A stretch of 64,000 bases of DNA from Avena insularis (GCA_023614405.1 CM042691.1:169046927-169110926); one strand, 5' to 3'. Shown: positions 34,018 through 45,299, counted from the first letter of the stretch. Notes: generated by a model from the letters alone, not told the origin. Translations and numbers: made by a program.

Positions 34018-35046
34018 TGCACTCCCCTGCAAGAACAGCACACGGTGGCTAGCTTGCACGCACAAGTGATCGATGGCCCTCGAGGAAGTTGCAGGCAATT
34101 AAAGGCCCTGCATTTGGCAAGAATAAGAAGACAAGAAGGGCATCTCACAAGGCGAGCCACCGAGCGGTCGAGATGGCATGTCACACCGTCGGTTGGGTTA
34201 CTTAAAAATAACTCCATTGAATTAATCCGCGGGTGATGGCTCAGCCCCACCTCTCTCCTGATGATCGACCGATAGATACTGCATACTCCGTGTGCCTGTG
34301 CTGTGCATCCGTGCGTGCGTGCTCTGGAATCAGAATTAATCTCCTGGCGGTGTTGCATCGTTGCTCTTGCGCACGTCGGCTGTGGTTGGTAGCTTCACGC
34401 TCAGCTTAAGCAACCGCGGTAGGCGAGAGGGAAAGGGACGCGGGAGATCTCGCCTAAAAAAAGATGGGCCATTGCAACAGTATCATCTCTGGTTAGATGT
34501 GAGCCTGTGACAGCGACGGTGGAGCTCTACTCGCCATCTTTTAATTACTTGTGTAAGGTGCCCAGCTGTTGTTCCGCCTATTTTGATGTTTGATCAGCAC
34601 CTCTGCAACATTTTAATTAATTTCTTTATTTCTTTTCTCACTAGTATGTTGATATTTTGGGAGTTCGTTAGGTAGTGATAATGGACTTCTTGCAAATGTC
34701 ACATGTGTCATGTTTCTGAAATAAAGAGTCGATCGGTGCGATCTCAATGGATGATATGCGTCTCTTTTTTACGCATATCATCGGTGCGATCTCAATCGGT
34801 GCGATCTCAATCGCTAGGATATGTTTGTGTAGACTCCAGAGTGAATTTTTCTCAGGATCAGGTTTTTATACACCACTCCACAAATCGTACAATTTTTTTT
34901 GTTTATAAACAGTTTGCGCCATTGGTAATATTCTCGTCGTTCATAAAGAAAATATGTTTTGATAAGTCAATATAGATTACCAAAACATTTTATATTTAGA
35001 AACAAAGAGAGTAACATATAACTTCAATTTCTAGTTTGTACATATC
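34018..35046 (-). other. Upstream region of the COBRA-like gene
   Basis: This is the only promoter-side sequence of the intact gene inside the window. I found no clear TATA box within the first ~400 bases upstream of the ATG. A repeat and hairpin cluster lies at 34732-34811. Short open frames here look like chance. Confidence 0.5.
34732..34811. repeat. Triple 17-mer direct repeat enclosing a perfect 12-bp hairpin
   Basis: ATCGGTGCGATCTCAAT occurs at 34732-34748, 34780-34796 and 34795-34811 without mismatch. Between the first two lies an inverted repeat, GATGATATGCGT (34750-34761) and ACGCATATCATC (34771-34782), with a T-rich 9-base loop. It sits about 0.7-0.8 kb upstream of the COBRA-like start codon. 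Function is unknown. Confidence 0.85.
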
Positions 35047-35112
35047 TAGTGGTAAGAGCATCTTCACCGACACCCCCAACCGATGGCCAGCAATGTGGTG
35101 GGGTTTGGGGGT

Positions 35113-35127
35113 GGGGGGGGGGGGGGG
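35113..35127 (+). repeat. Homopolymer run of 15 G
   Basis: Fifteen uninterrupted G residues sit inside a longer G-rich tract that starts near 35099. The length is prone to sequencing error and to real variation. Confidence 0.9.
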
Positions 35128-35511
35128 TGGGGGGAGGCTCAAACGGCCGGCGGTTTGAAGCCGTCCCACACCGGCGCTCCCCAAAGACCGTGCCCAACGA
35201 TCAAAATTTCGCTAGTTCACACATTTCAACCTCAATAGCACATATTTCAATGAGGAAAATTTAAATAAATCCAAGTTCATTACAACAAATCCAAGTATAA
35301 AAGGAAAATACTTCACACAATAATTTACGTAATTTAAAGTTCAAATAGATCAAGTGTGTGTGAGAGAGAGGGGGGGTGGTGGTGTTGTGTTGGCCGGTGT
35401 GTTTCCTCTAAACACGCACAAATGCTCCACGAGATTTTATTACAGTTGTGCATGCACCTGTTCGTTGCGAATTTCTTGATGCATGGCGAGAAAATCATCA
35501 AACTCAACGGA

Positions 35512-36240
35512 TCATCTTGAGATTGACAGTGGATATAGGGCCCTGGTGCACAAAGATTTGACATCAACGGTCGGATTATCACATTCACTCTCGATGATCA
35601 TATTATGCATGATGACGCAGACATTTATCACCGTCCACATCTGAGATGTTGACCAGTTAAGAGCAGGATATCTAATAAGAGAAAAACGAGCTTGGAGCAC
35701 ATCAAATTCTCTCTCGACATTCTTCCTGCAAGCTTCCTGGCACTTTGAAAACCAAGCTTTTGCATCAATATGAGGGTTTGGGTTTGTCTTCATGAAGGTG
35801 ACATATCTAGGCTAAATACCATTAGCTAGGTAGTAGCCTTTGTTGTATTCACTGCCATTGACCATATAGTTCACCGCCGGCAAATGGCCTTTATCAAGTC
35901 TTCCAAACACTAAAGATCACTATAGCACGTTGATGTTATTGTGAGATTTATCCATGCTAAATAAAGCATGCCAAATTGAAAAGTCATAATCTTCCACAAC
36001 CTCTAGTACTACAACTCATTCTCAAGTATGGACTTTTCCATTCCCAATGCATGGAGTCGATGCGATGAACCATCCTAGAAAATTCCCTTGATGCCTTATG
36101 TGCCAATATCCAAGATATATCTTGTGCATTTGGTGCTCTGGGATAAACTGGCCCAAAGAATCTCACCACAACACCACAAAACATGTACACACTCAAGTGC
36201 TACGGACTCGACCATGCACATGTAGTCATCTTGTGTATAT
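35512..36240 (-). pseudogene. PIF/Harbinger (DDE_4-type) transposase remnant
   Basis: Minus-strand blocks in order: VYMFCGVVVRFFGPVYPRAPN; RIDSMHWEWKSPY (start of the DDE domain; plant copies usually read DCMHWEW); [16 protein letters not shown]; and KNVEREFDVLQARFSLIRYPAL with IMHNMIIESE. These are the recurring motifs of plant Harbinger/HARBI1-like nucleases. A TAG after YYLANGI and frame changes around 35880-36000 break it. It is not functional. Confidence 0.8.
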
Positions 36241-36269
36241 GGGTGAGATCCGTACGAAATACATCTGTA

Positions 36270-36930
36270 AAACCACTAATTTTCTAAATACCAATTAGGG
36301 TTTTCTCTTGTGCATCATAAGCATCATGATATTTTGGGTGAAAAAATTTATTGAAGAAACCTTCCATAAAACCTAATTTTCTTTTGCTCTCTCTAAGTAA
36401 ACCTATTCAAAACGGTGTTATATTTGAAAATCAAAAAGTTATGGAGCCTCTAGTATATTATGGTTCCATGAGGGTGTTCAAAACGCTTTTAATCTCTATT
36501 GTGTTTTTGAAATATTTGAATACAAATTTGATTTTAAAATAGAAAGAGAAAAGGAGAAAATCAGAAAAAGAAAAACTTCTTAGAAAAAAATATGCTACTA
36601 ACCCTAGCTAGGCCATCACCCACCTTCTCTCTTCCTATATATCGCCTGCATGCAACCCGCAGCCCCGCATGCAGCCCACCTAGGCCCAATACCGCTTTGA
36701 CCTCGCCCTCTTGATGTTCCTCACACGCACACAACACCGTGTCACTGCCTCCGCCATCAATTCTCCTCTACGATCCTCGTTGCTGCCCATCGTCAGATGG
36801 AGGGGATAAGACCCATGTCATGGCCCTCATCCTCAACCCCATCCTCTCTTTCTCCTTAGCGCTCTCACCTTTCCTCCCGTGCTAGCTTCCCTAAGCCTAG
36901 CGCCATAGTTTCCCTCCGTCTCTACTGTTC
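36270..36930 (+). other. LTR-like or UTR-like fragment, no gene
   Basis: AT-rich sequence leads to CTATATAT (36635-36642) and then a C-rich, leader-like stretch, the layout of a retrotransposon LTR in plus orientation. It is cut at 36931 by another repeat. No ends were found, so the assignment is tentative. Confidence 0.35.
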
Positions 36931-37248
36931 TGTGCTGAGGTGACCCAGCATACCACTTCATGATGTATGACACTATAGTCGTTGACATAACACCAATGAA
37001 ACACCGTTCACTAGTATTACATCCCTCAGAGTGGTATAACAGAAACACAACAGGTCCAAGACATGACTATAGGTTACAACTCAACTCTTTACAGAAGATC
37101 CAGAGAACAGTCTAGGTTAAAGAGAGAGAAAGAAACTTCTTACAAAAAAGAATCAGGAATAATCAACCCATAACTAATATACTAATAGACTAGTATCTGA
37201 ACTATTGGGGCTTGCATTGCTGCTATTGCAATACTCTACAAAAGTAGG
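36931..37248 (-). repeat. Edge of a degenerate gypsy LTR (minus orientation), first part
   Basis: TGTGCTGAGGTGACCC opens a stretch whose layout resembles the outer edge of the gypsy-2 LTR. It is interrupted by the element at 37249, and the continuation resumes at 45300. No internal coding region follows, so a solo or truncated LTR is likely. The far end was not located. Confidence 0.35.
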
Positions 37249-38538
37249 TGATACGTCCAATTTGCATCACCTTTCTATATTATAATTTGCCTCTATTCAT
37301 TGATATATTTCTTATTATGAGGGATTACTTATGTCTTTTCCATTGTTTTTGCATGTTGGATGATTCTTGAAGGATGGACTACCGGAGTCTGGATTCTGAG
37401 GGAAAAAGAGGTGTTTTGATGCAATTTCGCGAAGATTAGAAAAATACTAGAAAAATATTGGAAAACACCGAGAGAGAAAGATCTCTCCGGCAGATAGATT
37501 TCTGCCGGGGAAATTCCTTCCCGGAGAGGGGAGATCGTCGCCATCAACACCGTCATCAAGCTAGGTTTCATCGGGATCATCATCATCATCATCCGCACCA
37601 TCATCTCCACCAGCACCATCATCACCACTCCGTCCTGCTATAACAATCGTGTTAGATATTGCTTTAGTTCTTAGGGGAAACTTTCCCGGTGTTAATTACT
37701 ATTGTAGTTGATGCTTGTGAGTGGAACCATTGGATTATTGTTTATGTTCAGATTGTTATTCATCACCATATCATCTTTGATCTTGATCCATATGATGTCT
37801 TGTGAGTAGTTTGTCTAGTTCTTGAGGACATGGGAGAATTCATGTTGTTAGTAGTGGATTTGTGTTGAGTTATTATTCAACGGTTTAGTATTTAAGTTGT
37901 GGTGCTATTCTTCTTGTGGTGTCATGTGAACTTTGACTACATGATACTTCACCAATTATGGGCCTAGGAGAATGCATTGTGTATTTGGCTCATAATTGTG
38001 GGGTTGCCGGAGTGACAGAAACCTAAACCCCCGTTAGGACACCTTTGCACAAGGGAGTGTAGGATCTCAGAGTTCAAGGCTGTGGTTAGGTTTATATTTT
38101 AATTACTTTAATGTAGTTGCGAATGCTTGCAGAGGGTTTAATCACAAGTATGTATTAGTCCAAGTAAGGTTGGTACATTAGCACAGGTTCACCCACACAA
38201 CACTTACAACACCAAAGAAGAGTACTTAGCTATTTGAAGCGAAAGCACTTGACAAGAATTCCCATGTGTCCTCGAGAACGTTTGGTCCTTATAAGTATTT
38301 CCACCGGCTTGTCCTTTGCTAAGAAAGGATTGGGCCACTTTCTGCATTTGTTCTTTGTCTTTATTACTTGCACTTTGTTTTGCTGCCTTATCAGAAAACC
38401 ACTAAAATTCCGTTTGCTAAGTATTTACAGAGAGTTCCTGCTCCATACCACTAGTCAATACCTTTCGCTCCTTGTTGGGATCGACACTCCTATTTATCGA
38501 AAGTACTGCGATACACCCCCTATACTTGTGGGTCATCA
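37249..38538 (+). repeat. 5' LTR of the gag-protease element, internally deleted
   Basis: It matches the 3' LTR but lacks ~220 bases corresponding to about 44003-44222, with GAAAA at the junction. The missing part holds the TATA-like segment and upstream U3. A CATCATC-rich stretch at 37573-37625 is shared with the other copy. Confidence 0.92.
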
Positions 38539-38549
38539 AGACTATTTTC

Positions 38550-38567
38550 TGGCGCCGCTGCCGGGGA
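38550..38567 (+). other. Primer binding site, Asp-tRNA type
   Basis: TGGCGCCGCTGCCGGGGA lies 11 bases after the 5' LTR. It matches the site typical of plant Athila-like elements, with one difference from the common GTTG form. Confidence 0.85.
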
Positions 38568-38655
38568 GTGAAGCGCTATTGAAGAGTGGAACTGGTAAAG
38601 GAAACTTCTACTGTGAGTATTGCTTTTTGTTACTGCTTGTTACTCAGTTTCCAAT

Positions 38656-39441
38656 ATGGATAACCCACTTGGTTTTCTGTTTGGGAAAACTACTACCACT
38701 GTTAGGGTAGTAGATGAACCACCACCTGTTGAGATAGATCCTTTTAAGATACCTACAAGTATTGTTGATCGTGTTATGGATAATTATTATTTAGGGGATG
38801 GAACTGCCCATCCTGGTGTTCATTTGCTTTTTATCCATGAATTATGCGGGTTGTTTAAGTGTGTAGGTATCACAACTGAACATGTGAAGAAGAAGTTACT
38901 CTCTATATCCTTGAAAGGGAGATCTAAAGAATGGTATAAGCTGCTGAAGAATGGACAATCCATGGATTGGAAGGAAATTGCATCTCTCTTTTATTCTAAA
39001 TTCTATCCTCCCAGTGAGATTCATAAGGATAGAAATATGATATATAACTTTTGGCCTCGTGATGGAGAGAGTACAGCTCAAGCTTGGGGGAGATTGAAGT
39101 TACTAATGCTTAAATTTCCTATTCATGAACTCTCTAACAATATTATTATCAATAACTTTTATGCTAGGCTTTCTCTTCATGATAAATATTTACTAGATGC
39201 TTCTTGTGCTGGATCATTCACACGTATGAAGGAAGAAGCTAAATGGGATCTACTAGAGCGTATTCAAGAGAACACTGAAGCTTGGGAGAATGACAAAGGA
39301 AGAAAGTCATGTATAAACTATGATTATGAATGCATAATTTTTTTTATGGGAACTGATGACTGCCGTGATATTAGCAATGATTTTGGTCTTGATTCCCAAA
39401 GTATTGCCAACTATTTTAAAGCCTTTGCCTCTTACATATAA
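38656..39441 (+). pseudogene. gag of the non-autonomous gypsy element
   Basis: The likely start is the ATG at 38656 (MDNPLGFLFGK); an in-frame ATG at 38620 is also present. The body is a capsid-type gag domain: YYLGDGTAHPGVHLLFIHELC, SLKGRSKEWYKLL, FYSKFYPPSEI and WGRLKLLMLKFPIHEL. A TAA at 39439-39441 ends the open frame before the protease region, with related sequence continuing in frame to ~39570. I see no zinc knuckle, consistent with Athila-like gags of this type. Confidence 0.82.
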
Positions 39442-40588
39442 ATCCCCAAGAAGAAGTGGAATAAGTACCATGCTCCTTATAAAGACGTTGTTAGTCAGGT
39501 TCCTGTTAGAAGCACTGAAGTTTGTACTACGAATCATATTGTGCCTGAACCTTATGTTGAGAAAATACCTTTCCAGCTAAGGTAAAGGAGTATTCTATGA
39601 TGATTAGTGCAAATAATAAAGGTACTAAGAAAACTGTGGAGCCTGATGAGCAATTGAATATTGAACCTGTGGTAGCTATTGTGAAAGACCTTATCACTAG
39701 AAATATAGAGGAGGAGCACATTGTCTTCTGTGAAGATGCTTCTAATATTGTCTCTCATCCTAGAAAAGTTAGAAAAGCTAGTGTTCCTGTGCTTTCTGTT
39801 AAAATTGGTGATCATTGCTATTATGGTTTATGTGATATTGCTGCTAGTTCTAGTGCTATTCCTTATGAGCTTTACAGGGAACTTATGCATGAAATTGGTC
39901 CTTGTGAGCTTGAGGACATTGATGTGGTTATTCACCTCGCTAATAAGGAAACCATCCGCCCTATTGGTATTGTAAGAGATGTGGAGGTTCTTTGTGGTAA
40001 GATTAATATCCTGCTGATTTTCTAGTGATTAATTTCGCAGCTAGCAAAAGTTGTCCTATCATTTTTGGTAGACCTTTCTTGAACACTTGTGGAGCTATTA
40101 GAGATTGTAAGAAGGAAAAAGTTTTAACTAAGTTTGATGGAGATTCTTATGAGTTTAACTTTTCCAAATTTTCTAAAGCTCCTTTTGAAAATAGCTTGCC
40201 TAATGAAGATTTCAGGATGGAACAACTTGCTTCTATTGATCCAATGTATGACCTTGGACTTCTTTTTGGTGATTGTAAGTATGCTCATTCTGATGATAAA
40301 GTTGTTGCCGGTGACAGTTATATTGTGAACTTTATTCAAAGTGCTACAGAAAGTTATTATGAGAGAGGGAAACATGCTTTTATGCATCTCAATAATGTTA
40401 AATTCCCCCGTTTTATGTTCAAAGTTTTGAAGTTGCATTTGTTTTGTCTTCCTATGCTAGTGGCTTTTTGTTTCACCAATTTGTTTTCCCATGATACCTC
40501 CATGCATAGGAAGTGGGTTAGACTCAAATGTGTTGGTTATTTGATTCTTGATGCTCTCTTTCACTCCAAATATATATATCCTATGTGA
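39442..40588 (+). pseudogene. Protease-like region of the non-autonomous gypsy element
   Basis: A frameshift near 39575 leads into SVPVLSVKIGDHCYYG and the aspartic protease site CDIAASSSAIPYELY, where the usual Gly after Asp-Ile is Ala. CPIIFGRPFLNTCGAI follows after a second frameshift near 40020. The last frame ends at 40588 with hydrophobic sequence and no RT motifs. The family normally continues into reverse transcriptase here, and that part is absent. Confidence 0.8.
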
Positions 40589-41388
40589 GCATCTTTGAAA
40601 GTTTCAAGCCTAACTTAAAGGCATTAAAGAAAATTACTTGTTGGGAGATAACCCAAGAGTTTTGTCGAGTCTTGGAAGTTATTACTGTTGTAATAACTTC
40701 TCATTATCCTTTTTGTTTTGTTTTTTGTGTCAAGTTCAACTACTTTTGAGAAGTAGAGGAGATGTGAAAAGTGGCTGTCTTGGGACAGATTTTTGTGCTG
40801 CATTGTAAAAAATCATGAGGGAGCTTAGTATGTTGGATGGAGCTATATTTTTTGAGCTTGTTCTCCAAGTTGTTACCTAACTTTAATTAGTTTTGCACTT
40901 TTTATTTGAGCAACTGAAGGTTTTCGAAAAAATCAATCTTTACCTGCTGGTTTGTTTTGATAGATTTCTGTTATCATTTACATTTGCCTCTTACAGAAGC
41001 TTTTGTTTTGATGGATTTCAGTTGAAATGTGAACCTAAAGGTTTATTGTTTTTGCTTACCCTAATGTTGCCATTGAGGTTTGTGTGAGAACTTGTAGGAA
41101 TGGAATTCCCAGGAGAAGGAGGAAAGGAGTCTACGGAGTTCGACTTTGAATAGGTAAAAGTGGTGAAAACAGAAGGTTCGTGAGACCCCAATCTTTTTAT
41201 AGTTTTGATGTTTTTATTACATAAGGGAAGTAACGAGACATAACAGAGGAGGAAATGGAGGCCGGGGTGGCCAAACCCACCCCAGGTGCAGGCCCCAGCT
41301 GGCCGCGCCTGGAGGGGGTGTGCCTCCCCCGAGCTCCGTCTCCGCCTCGTTTTTGTACCAGTACCTTCCTTATGCTTTGAAACTTCAT
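40589..41388 (+). other. Non-coding interior after protease
   Basis: AT-rich sequence without supported genes gives way near 41250 to a GC-rich, promoter-like stretch ahead of a TATA-like box. Confidence 0.5.
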
Positions 41389-41397
41389 AATATATAA
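41389..41397 (+). promoter_or_regulatory. Internal TATA-like box before the downstream ORF
   Basis: AATATATAA follows a GC-rich block and lies 94 bases before the ATG at 41491, with a T-rich leader between. The arrangement looks like a stand-alone promoter inside the element. It is predicted only. Confidence 0.45.
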
Positions 41398-41490
41398 CCC
41401 CCGGATCCCCCGAGGTTCGTGCATCGTTTTCTCATCGTTTTTTCGTTTTGATCTGTTTCTGTCAAGAAATCTTCTCAAGTTTAGAGCACC

Positions 41491-41829
41491 ATGGTCTCCG
41501 CCAACAACAAAGGCAAGAAGCCCGTGGAGGAGATAAAGTTGGAAGAACAAACCGCCGTAGGGACAAGGGCAAGGAAACCTACTTTTGTAGGAGCAATTAA
41601 CACTGGACATGCTTTTTCTCATATGCAGGGGATCATAGCCTCCGTTCCAGACTTCAGATCCTGCCCTGAGGCAGTGGAAGCCCTTCAAACCACTAACGAG
41701 TTTTGTGATAAGTACCGTGCTTTGAGGATAAAGGTGGATATGCTTCAAGAGGAGAATAACAGGCTTCATAAGATGCTAGAGGATTTTTTGAACCTAAACA
41801 AGGGAACACCCACACCACCGAAGGAGTAA
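41491..41829 (+). CDS. Small coiled-coil ORF in the env position of the element
   Basis: An uninterrupted 112-codon ORF, MVSANNKGKKP to PTPPKE. The basic, Lys-rich start is followed by a middle part with FVGAINTGHAFSHMQG and a C-terminal leucine heptad stretch (KVDMLQEENNRLHKML) that should form a coiled coil. Codon use is more GC-rich than the element's gag. It lies between protease and the 3' LTR, where complete Athila-like elements carry an extra ORF. I do not recognise the family, and no signal peptide or membrane segment is visible. Confidence 0.6.
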   Translation: MVSANNKGKKPVEEIKLEEQTAVGTRARKPTFVGAINTGHAFSHMQGIIASVPDFRSCPEAVEALQTTNEFCDKYRALRIKVDMLQEENNRLHKMLEDFLNLNKGTPTPPKE

Positions 41830-41865
41830 ATCGTCATGAGGTTTGACATCCCCTTGGCTTGTTCC

Positions 41866-41880
41866 AAGCTTGGGGGGAGT
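41866..41880 (+). other. Internal polypurine-tract-like motif
   Basis: AAGCTTGGGGGGAGT differs at one base from the tract just before the 3' LTR (43772-43786). It may act as a second, internal plus-strand primer. Confidence 0.6.
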
Positions 41881-43771
41881 GCCGCGGTATCACCATCATT
41901 ATCTTTCATCTTTTACCTTTTTTGGATTCATATCTTTGGTAGAGAGGTTATCTTATAGTTTGGTTTGCATGTGGAAGTATCTCTCCTTTAGGTTATTATC
42001 TATGTATCCCTTGGTGTGAGTGCCTTTATTGGAATATTAATGAGAAGTTTCATATTTTACTTTTTGCACTTCTTATTTTAGTTTGCAATCTCTATTATAT
42101 GTTGGATCTTGTTGATCAGTATTGTCATCACTTTGGGAGCATCAAGTGGATCTAAATTGGTTTTGGCAAACCAAGTTCTGGTCAGTAGCAATACTTTTTG
42201 AGGGTTTGAAAGAAAAAGATAAAATCTTACAGGTATTTTGTATCATTTATTTTCTTTCTTATTGGCTCATAATCTTAGTATTCGTTATTTAAGATCCTTT
42301 GTGTCTTCAAGGAATATTGCATGTTTGGCTTTATCACTTGTAGGTTTGCTTGTCTCTTTCAACTCTTTTGCTTGCTACTCAGCCTTGCTAGCCAAAAACC
42401 TGTTTTGAGAAGGCATACTTCCCATGTTTCCAATCCTTTTGAACCAAAACCTGTGCCATTTGTGTCCACCATATCTACCTATTAGCATTTGCTATTCCAA
42501 GCAAATTCTCAAGCTTCATCTATCTTTCGAATTAAAAAGTATGTTGTTATGTGAAAACTAGTTAGTAAAGATCTCACGAACTTGATGGAACAACTTAATT
42601 CCTTGCCCCTAATAGACTTGAACCATTGTGTCATAGAAGTTGTATATGATTGCATCTATACGTTGGAATTATCAGAACCGTGCTGTCACGGGGAACGCTT
42701 TCAACATTGCACCTATACGTTGTACACAGTTGATATCATGCTCTTTTGTTTGCGGATGTCGACGGTGTGAAATAAAGAGGGAACTTGTAAGTCCATGGAG
42801 TGACATATGTGTGTTAGAGAAACTCCTGGGCCGCTAGCCTAAGCCATGCCTAATCATGGTGGAAACTTGCAGCATCACCATAATGAGCATTCTATAAAGC
42901 ATCCACAATAAAAAATATATGCACATAGTAAATAAAAATATCGCTGAGATGCTCATTGTCTGCTTGCCTTGTCATTTTGGTTATGGGATAGCTCATGTAC
43001 CATGTGCAAGGGGTACCCTGTTGGCGGTTCTTTATGATACACATGTACTTACAATGACAAGAACTTACCGGTGACCAAAGTTGAGTAGCATGAGGAGCGT
43101 CCCTCGTACTCAAGGGACATGAGATTGCCAACTTCTATTTCGTCAAGCATATACTCCAACTTTGTGCACTTTAACCTTAATCATCTCAAGATGCCTATGA
43201 TAGGGGCAATGAGGGCTCAAATCTAGTAAGTACCGTAATCTTTTGGAAGATCTTTATGAACTTGTAATCCCTGCTACCCTCTATGAAGGGAACTTTCTCC
43301 TATTTTCTAAGTTGAGTTAGTAAACCTACTTCCTCTCTATCTCCAGCAAGCATTTGAGTTGTTGTGTTGCAAGCATGCATATACTGATTTATTCAATCAT
43401 GTTCTTTATATTCCTTGTTTTCACAAGATTCTTATCTATTGAGTATTACTTTGAAAGCTTTCTTTTTGAAAAACCTTTTTGAGCAAAGAGTACTCCTGTT
43501 TTAAAACTTCTACAAAAAACTTTTTGTGAAACTGTTTGCCATGTGTTCTCTGACCAGCAACAAAGTTTGCCAATTCCAATTATGATTTATCTTTATGCAT
43601 ATCTATTGTGACTCATGTACTTGTTGCAAGCTAAGTTATATAATGGTGAGTTGCTTTCTTCTATGAGTTGTGCAATGGTAAGTGTGATGCCTCTTGTCCG
43701 TATTCTTTTATCGACACTAAACTCCATAAACCTGTGGACATGTTTACTGAGCTCACCCCAAGCGAAGGTCT
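41881..43771 (+). other. Long non-coding 3' region of the element
   Basis: About 1.9 kb of mixed, mostly AT-rich sequence with scattered stops in all frames. No gene was recognised. Confidence 0.6.
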
Positions 43772-43786
43772 AAGCTTGGGGGAAGT
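43772..43786 (+). other. Polypurine tract of the non-autonomous gypsy element
   Basis: AAGCTTGGGGGAAGT lies directly before the 3' LTR start at 43787. Confidence 0.85.
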
Positions 43787-45294
43787 TGATACGTCCAATT
43801 TGCATCACCTTTCTATATCATAATTTGCCTCTATTCATTGATATATTTCTTATTATGAGGTATTACTTATGTCTTTTCCATTGTTTTTGCATGTTGGATG
43901 ATTCTTGGAGGATGGACTACCAGAGTCTAGATTCTGATGGAAAAAGAGGTGTTTTGATGCAATTTCGCGAAGATTAGAAAAATACCAGAAAAATATTGGA
44001 AAATTATTTTTTTCCAAAAGAGGGAGGAAGCCAGAAGGGGAGGCGTAGAAGGGCCATAGGGGGCCCACACCCCTAGCCGCGGGTCCCCCCTGGGTCGTGC
44101 CTAGGGTAGGTGTGGCCCACCTTCTTGGCTCCCGACTCCGCCCTCTTGTCTATATCTTCCTTAAGGAACCCTAACACTAGGGGAGCGACCACAGATAGAT
44201 TTCCGCCGCCTCTGCGGGGCAGAAAACATCGAGAGAGAAAGATCTCTTCGGAAGACAGATTTCTGCAGGGGAAATTCCTTCTCGGAGAGGGGGTGTCGCC
44301 ATCAACACCGTCATCAAGCTAGGATTCATCGGGATCATCATCATCATCCACACCATCATCTCCACCAGCACCATCATCACCACTCCGTCCCGTTGTAACA
44401 ATCGTGTTGGATATTGCTTTAGTTCTTAGGGAAAACTTTCCAGGTGTTAATTACTATTGTAGTTGATGCTTGTGAGTGGAACTATTGGATTATTGTTTAT
44501 GTTCAGATTGTTATTCATCACCATATCATCTTTGATCTTGATCCATATGATGTCTTGTGAGTAGTTCTTCTAGTTCTTGAGGACATGGGAGAAGTCATGT
44601 TGTTAGTAGTGGATTTGTGTTGAGTTATTATTCAATAGTTTAGTATTTAAGTTGTGGTGCTATTCTTCTAGTGGTGTCATGTGAACATCGACTACATGAT
44701 ACTTCACCATTTATGGGACTAGGGGAATGCATTGTGTATTTGGCTACTAATTGCGGGGTTGCCGGAGTGACAAAAACATAAACTCCCGTTAGGACACCTT
44801 TGCACAAGGGACTGTAGGATCTCAGAGTTTTAAGGTTGTGGTTAAGTTTATATCTTAATTACTTTCCTGTAGTTGCGGATGCTTGCAGGGGGTTTAATCA
44901 CAAGTATGTATTAGTCCAAGTAAGGTCGGTACATTAGCACAGGTTCACCCACACAACACTTACAACACCAAAGTAGAGTACTTCGCTATTTGAAGCGAAA
45001 GCACTTGACAAGAATTCCCATGTGTCCTCGAGAACATTTGGTCCTTATAAGTATTTCCACCGGCTTGTCCTTTGCTAAGAAAGGATTGGGCCACTTGCTG
45101 CGTTTGTTCTTTGTGTTTATTACTTGCACTTTGTTTTGTTGCCTTATCAGAAATCCACTAAAAATCCGTTTGCTTAGTATTTACAAAGAGTTCCTGCTCC
45201 ATACCACTAGTCAACACCTTCTGATCCTCGTTGAGATCGACACTCCTATTTATCGAAAGTACTGCGATACACCCCCTATACTTGTGGGTCATCA
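43787..45294 (+). repeat. 3' LTR of the gag-protease element, full length
   Basis: At 1508 bases it retains the segment missing from the 5' copy, including GC-rich sequence and CTATATC near 44150. It ends GGGTCATCA beside the GTAGG duplication. Confidence 0.94.
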
Positions 45295-45299
45295 GTAGG

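Larger units (their letters stand above)
35047..36260 (-). mobile_element. Decayed PIF/Harbinger element with transposase remnant
   Basis: The left edge resembles the common plant Harbinger end (AGAGCATCTTCACCGACACC). The body encodes minus-strand transposase fragments. I could not find the matching right terminus, so the element is probably truncated. A 15-G run lies at 35113-35127. Confidence 0.65.
37249..45294 (+). mobile_element. Non-autonomous Ty3-gypsy element with gag and protease only
   Basis: The LTRs at 37249-38538 and 43787-45294 both run from TGATACGTCC to GGGTCATCA. GTAGG is duplicated at 37244-37248 and 45295-45299. A primer site of the Asp-tRNA type used by Athila-like elements (TGGCGCCGCTGCCGGGGA) and a polypurine tract flank the interior. 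The interior encodes gag, a protease-like domain and a separate downstream ORF. I find no reverse transcriptase, RNase H or integrase in the ~5.2 kb interior. The 5' LTR has lost ~220 bases. The element would depend on an autonomous relative. Confidence 0.92.

Noticed and set aside
39620..41560. Short similarity between two ORFs of the gag-protease element (ISANNKGTKK and VSANNKGKKP)
   Set aside because: It covers only about ten residues and the DNA is very different, so I do not claim an internal duplication.
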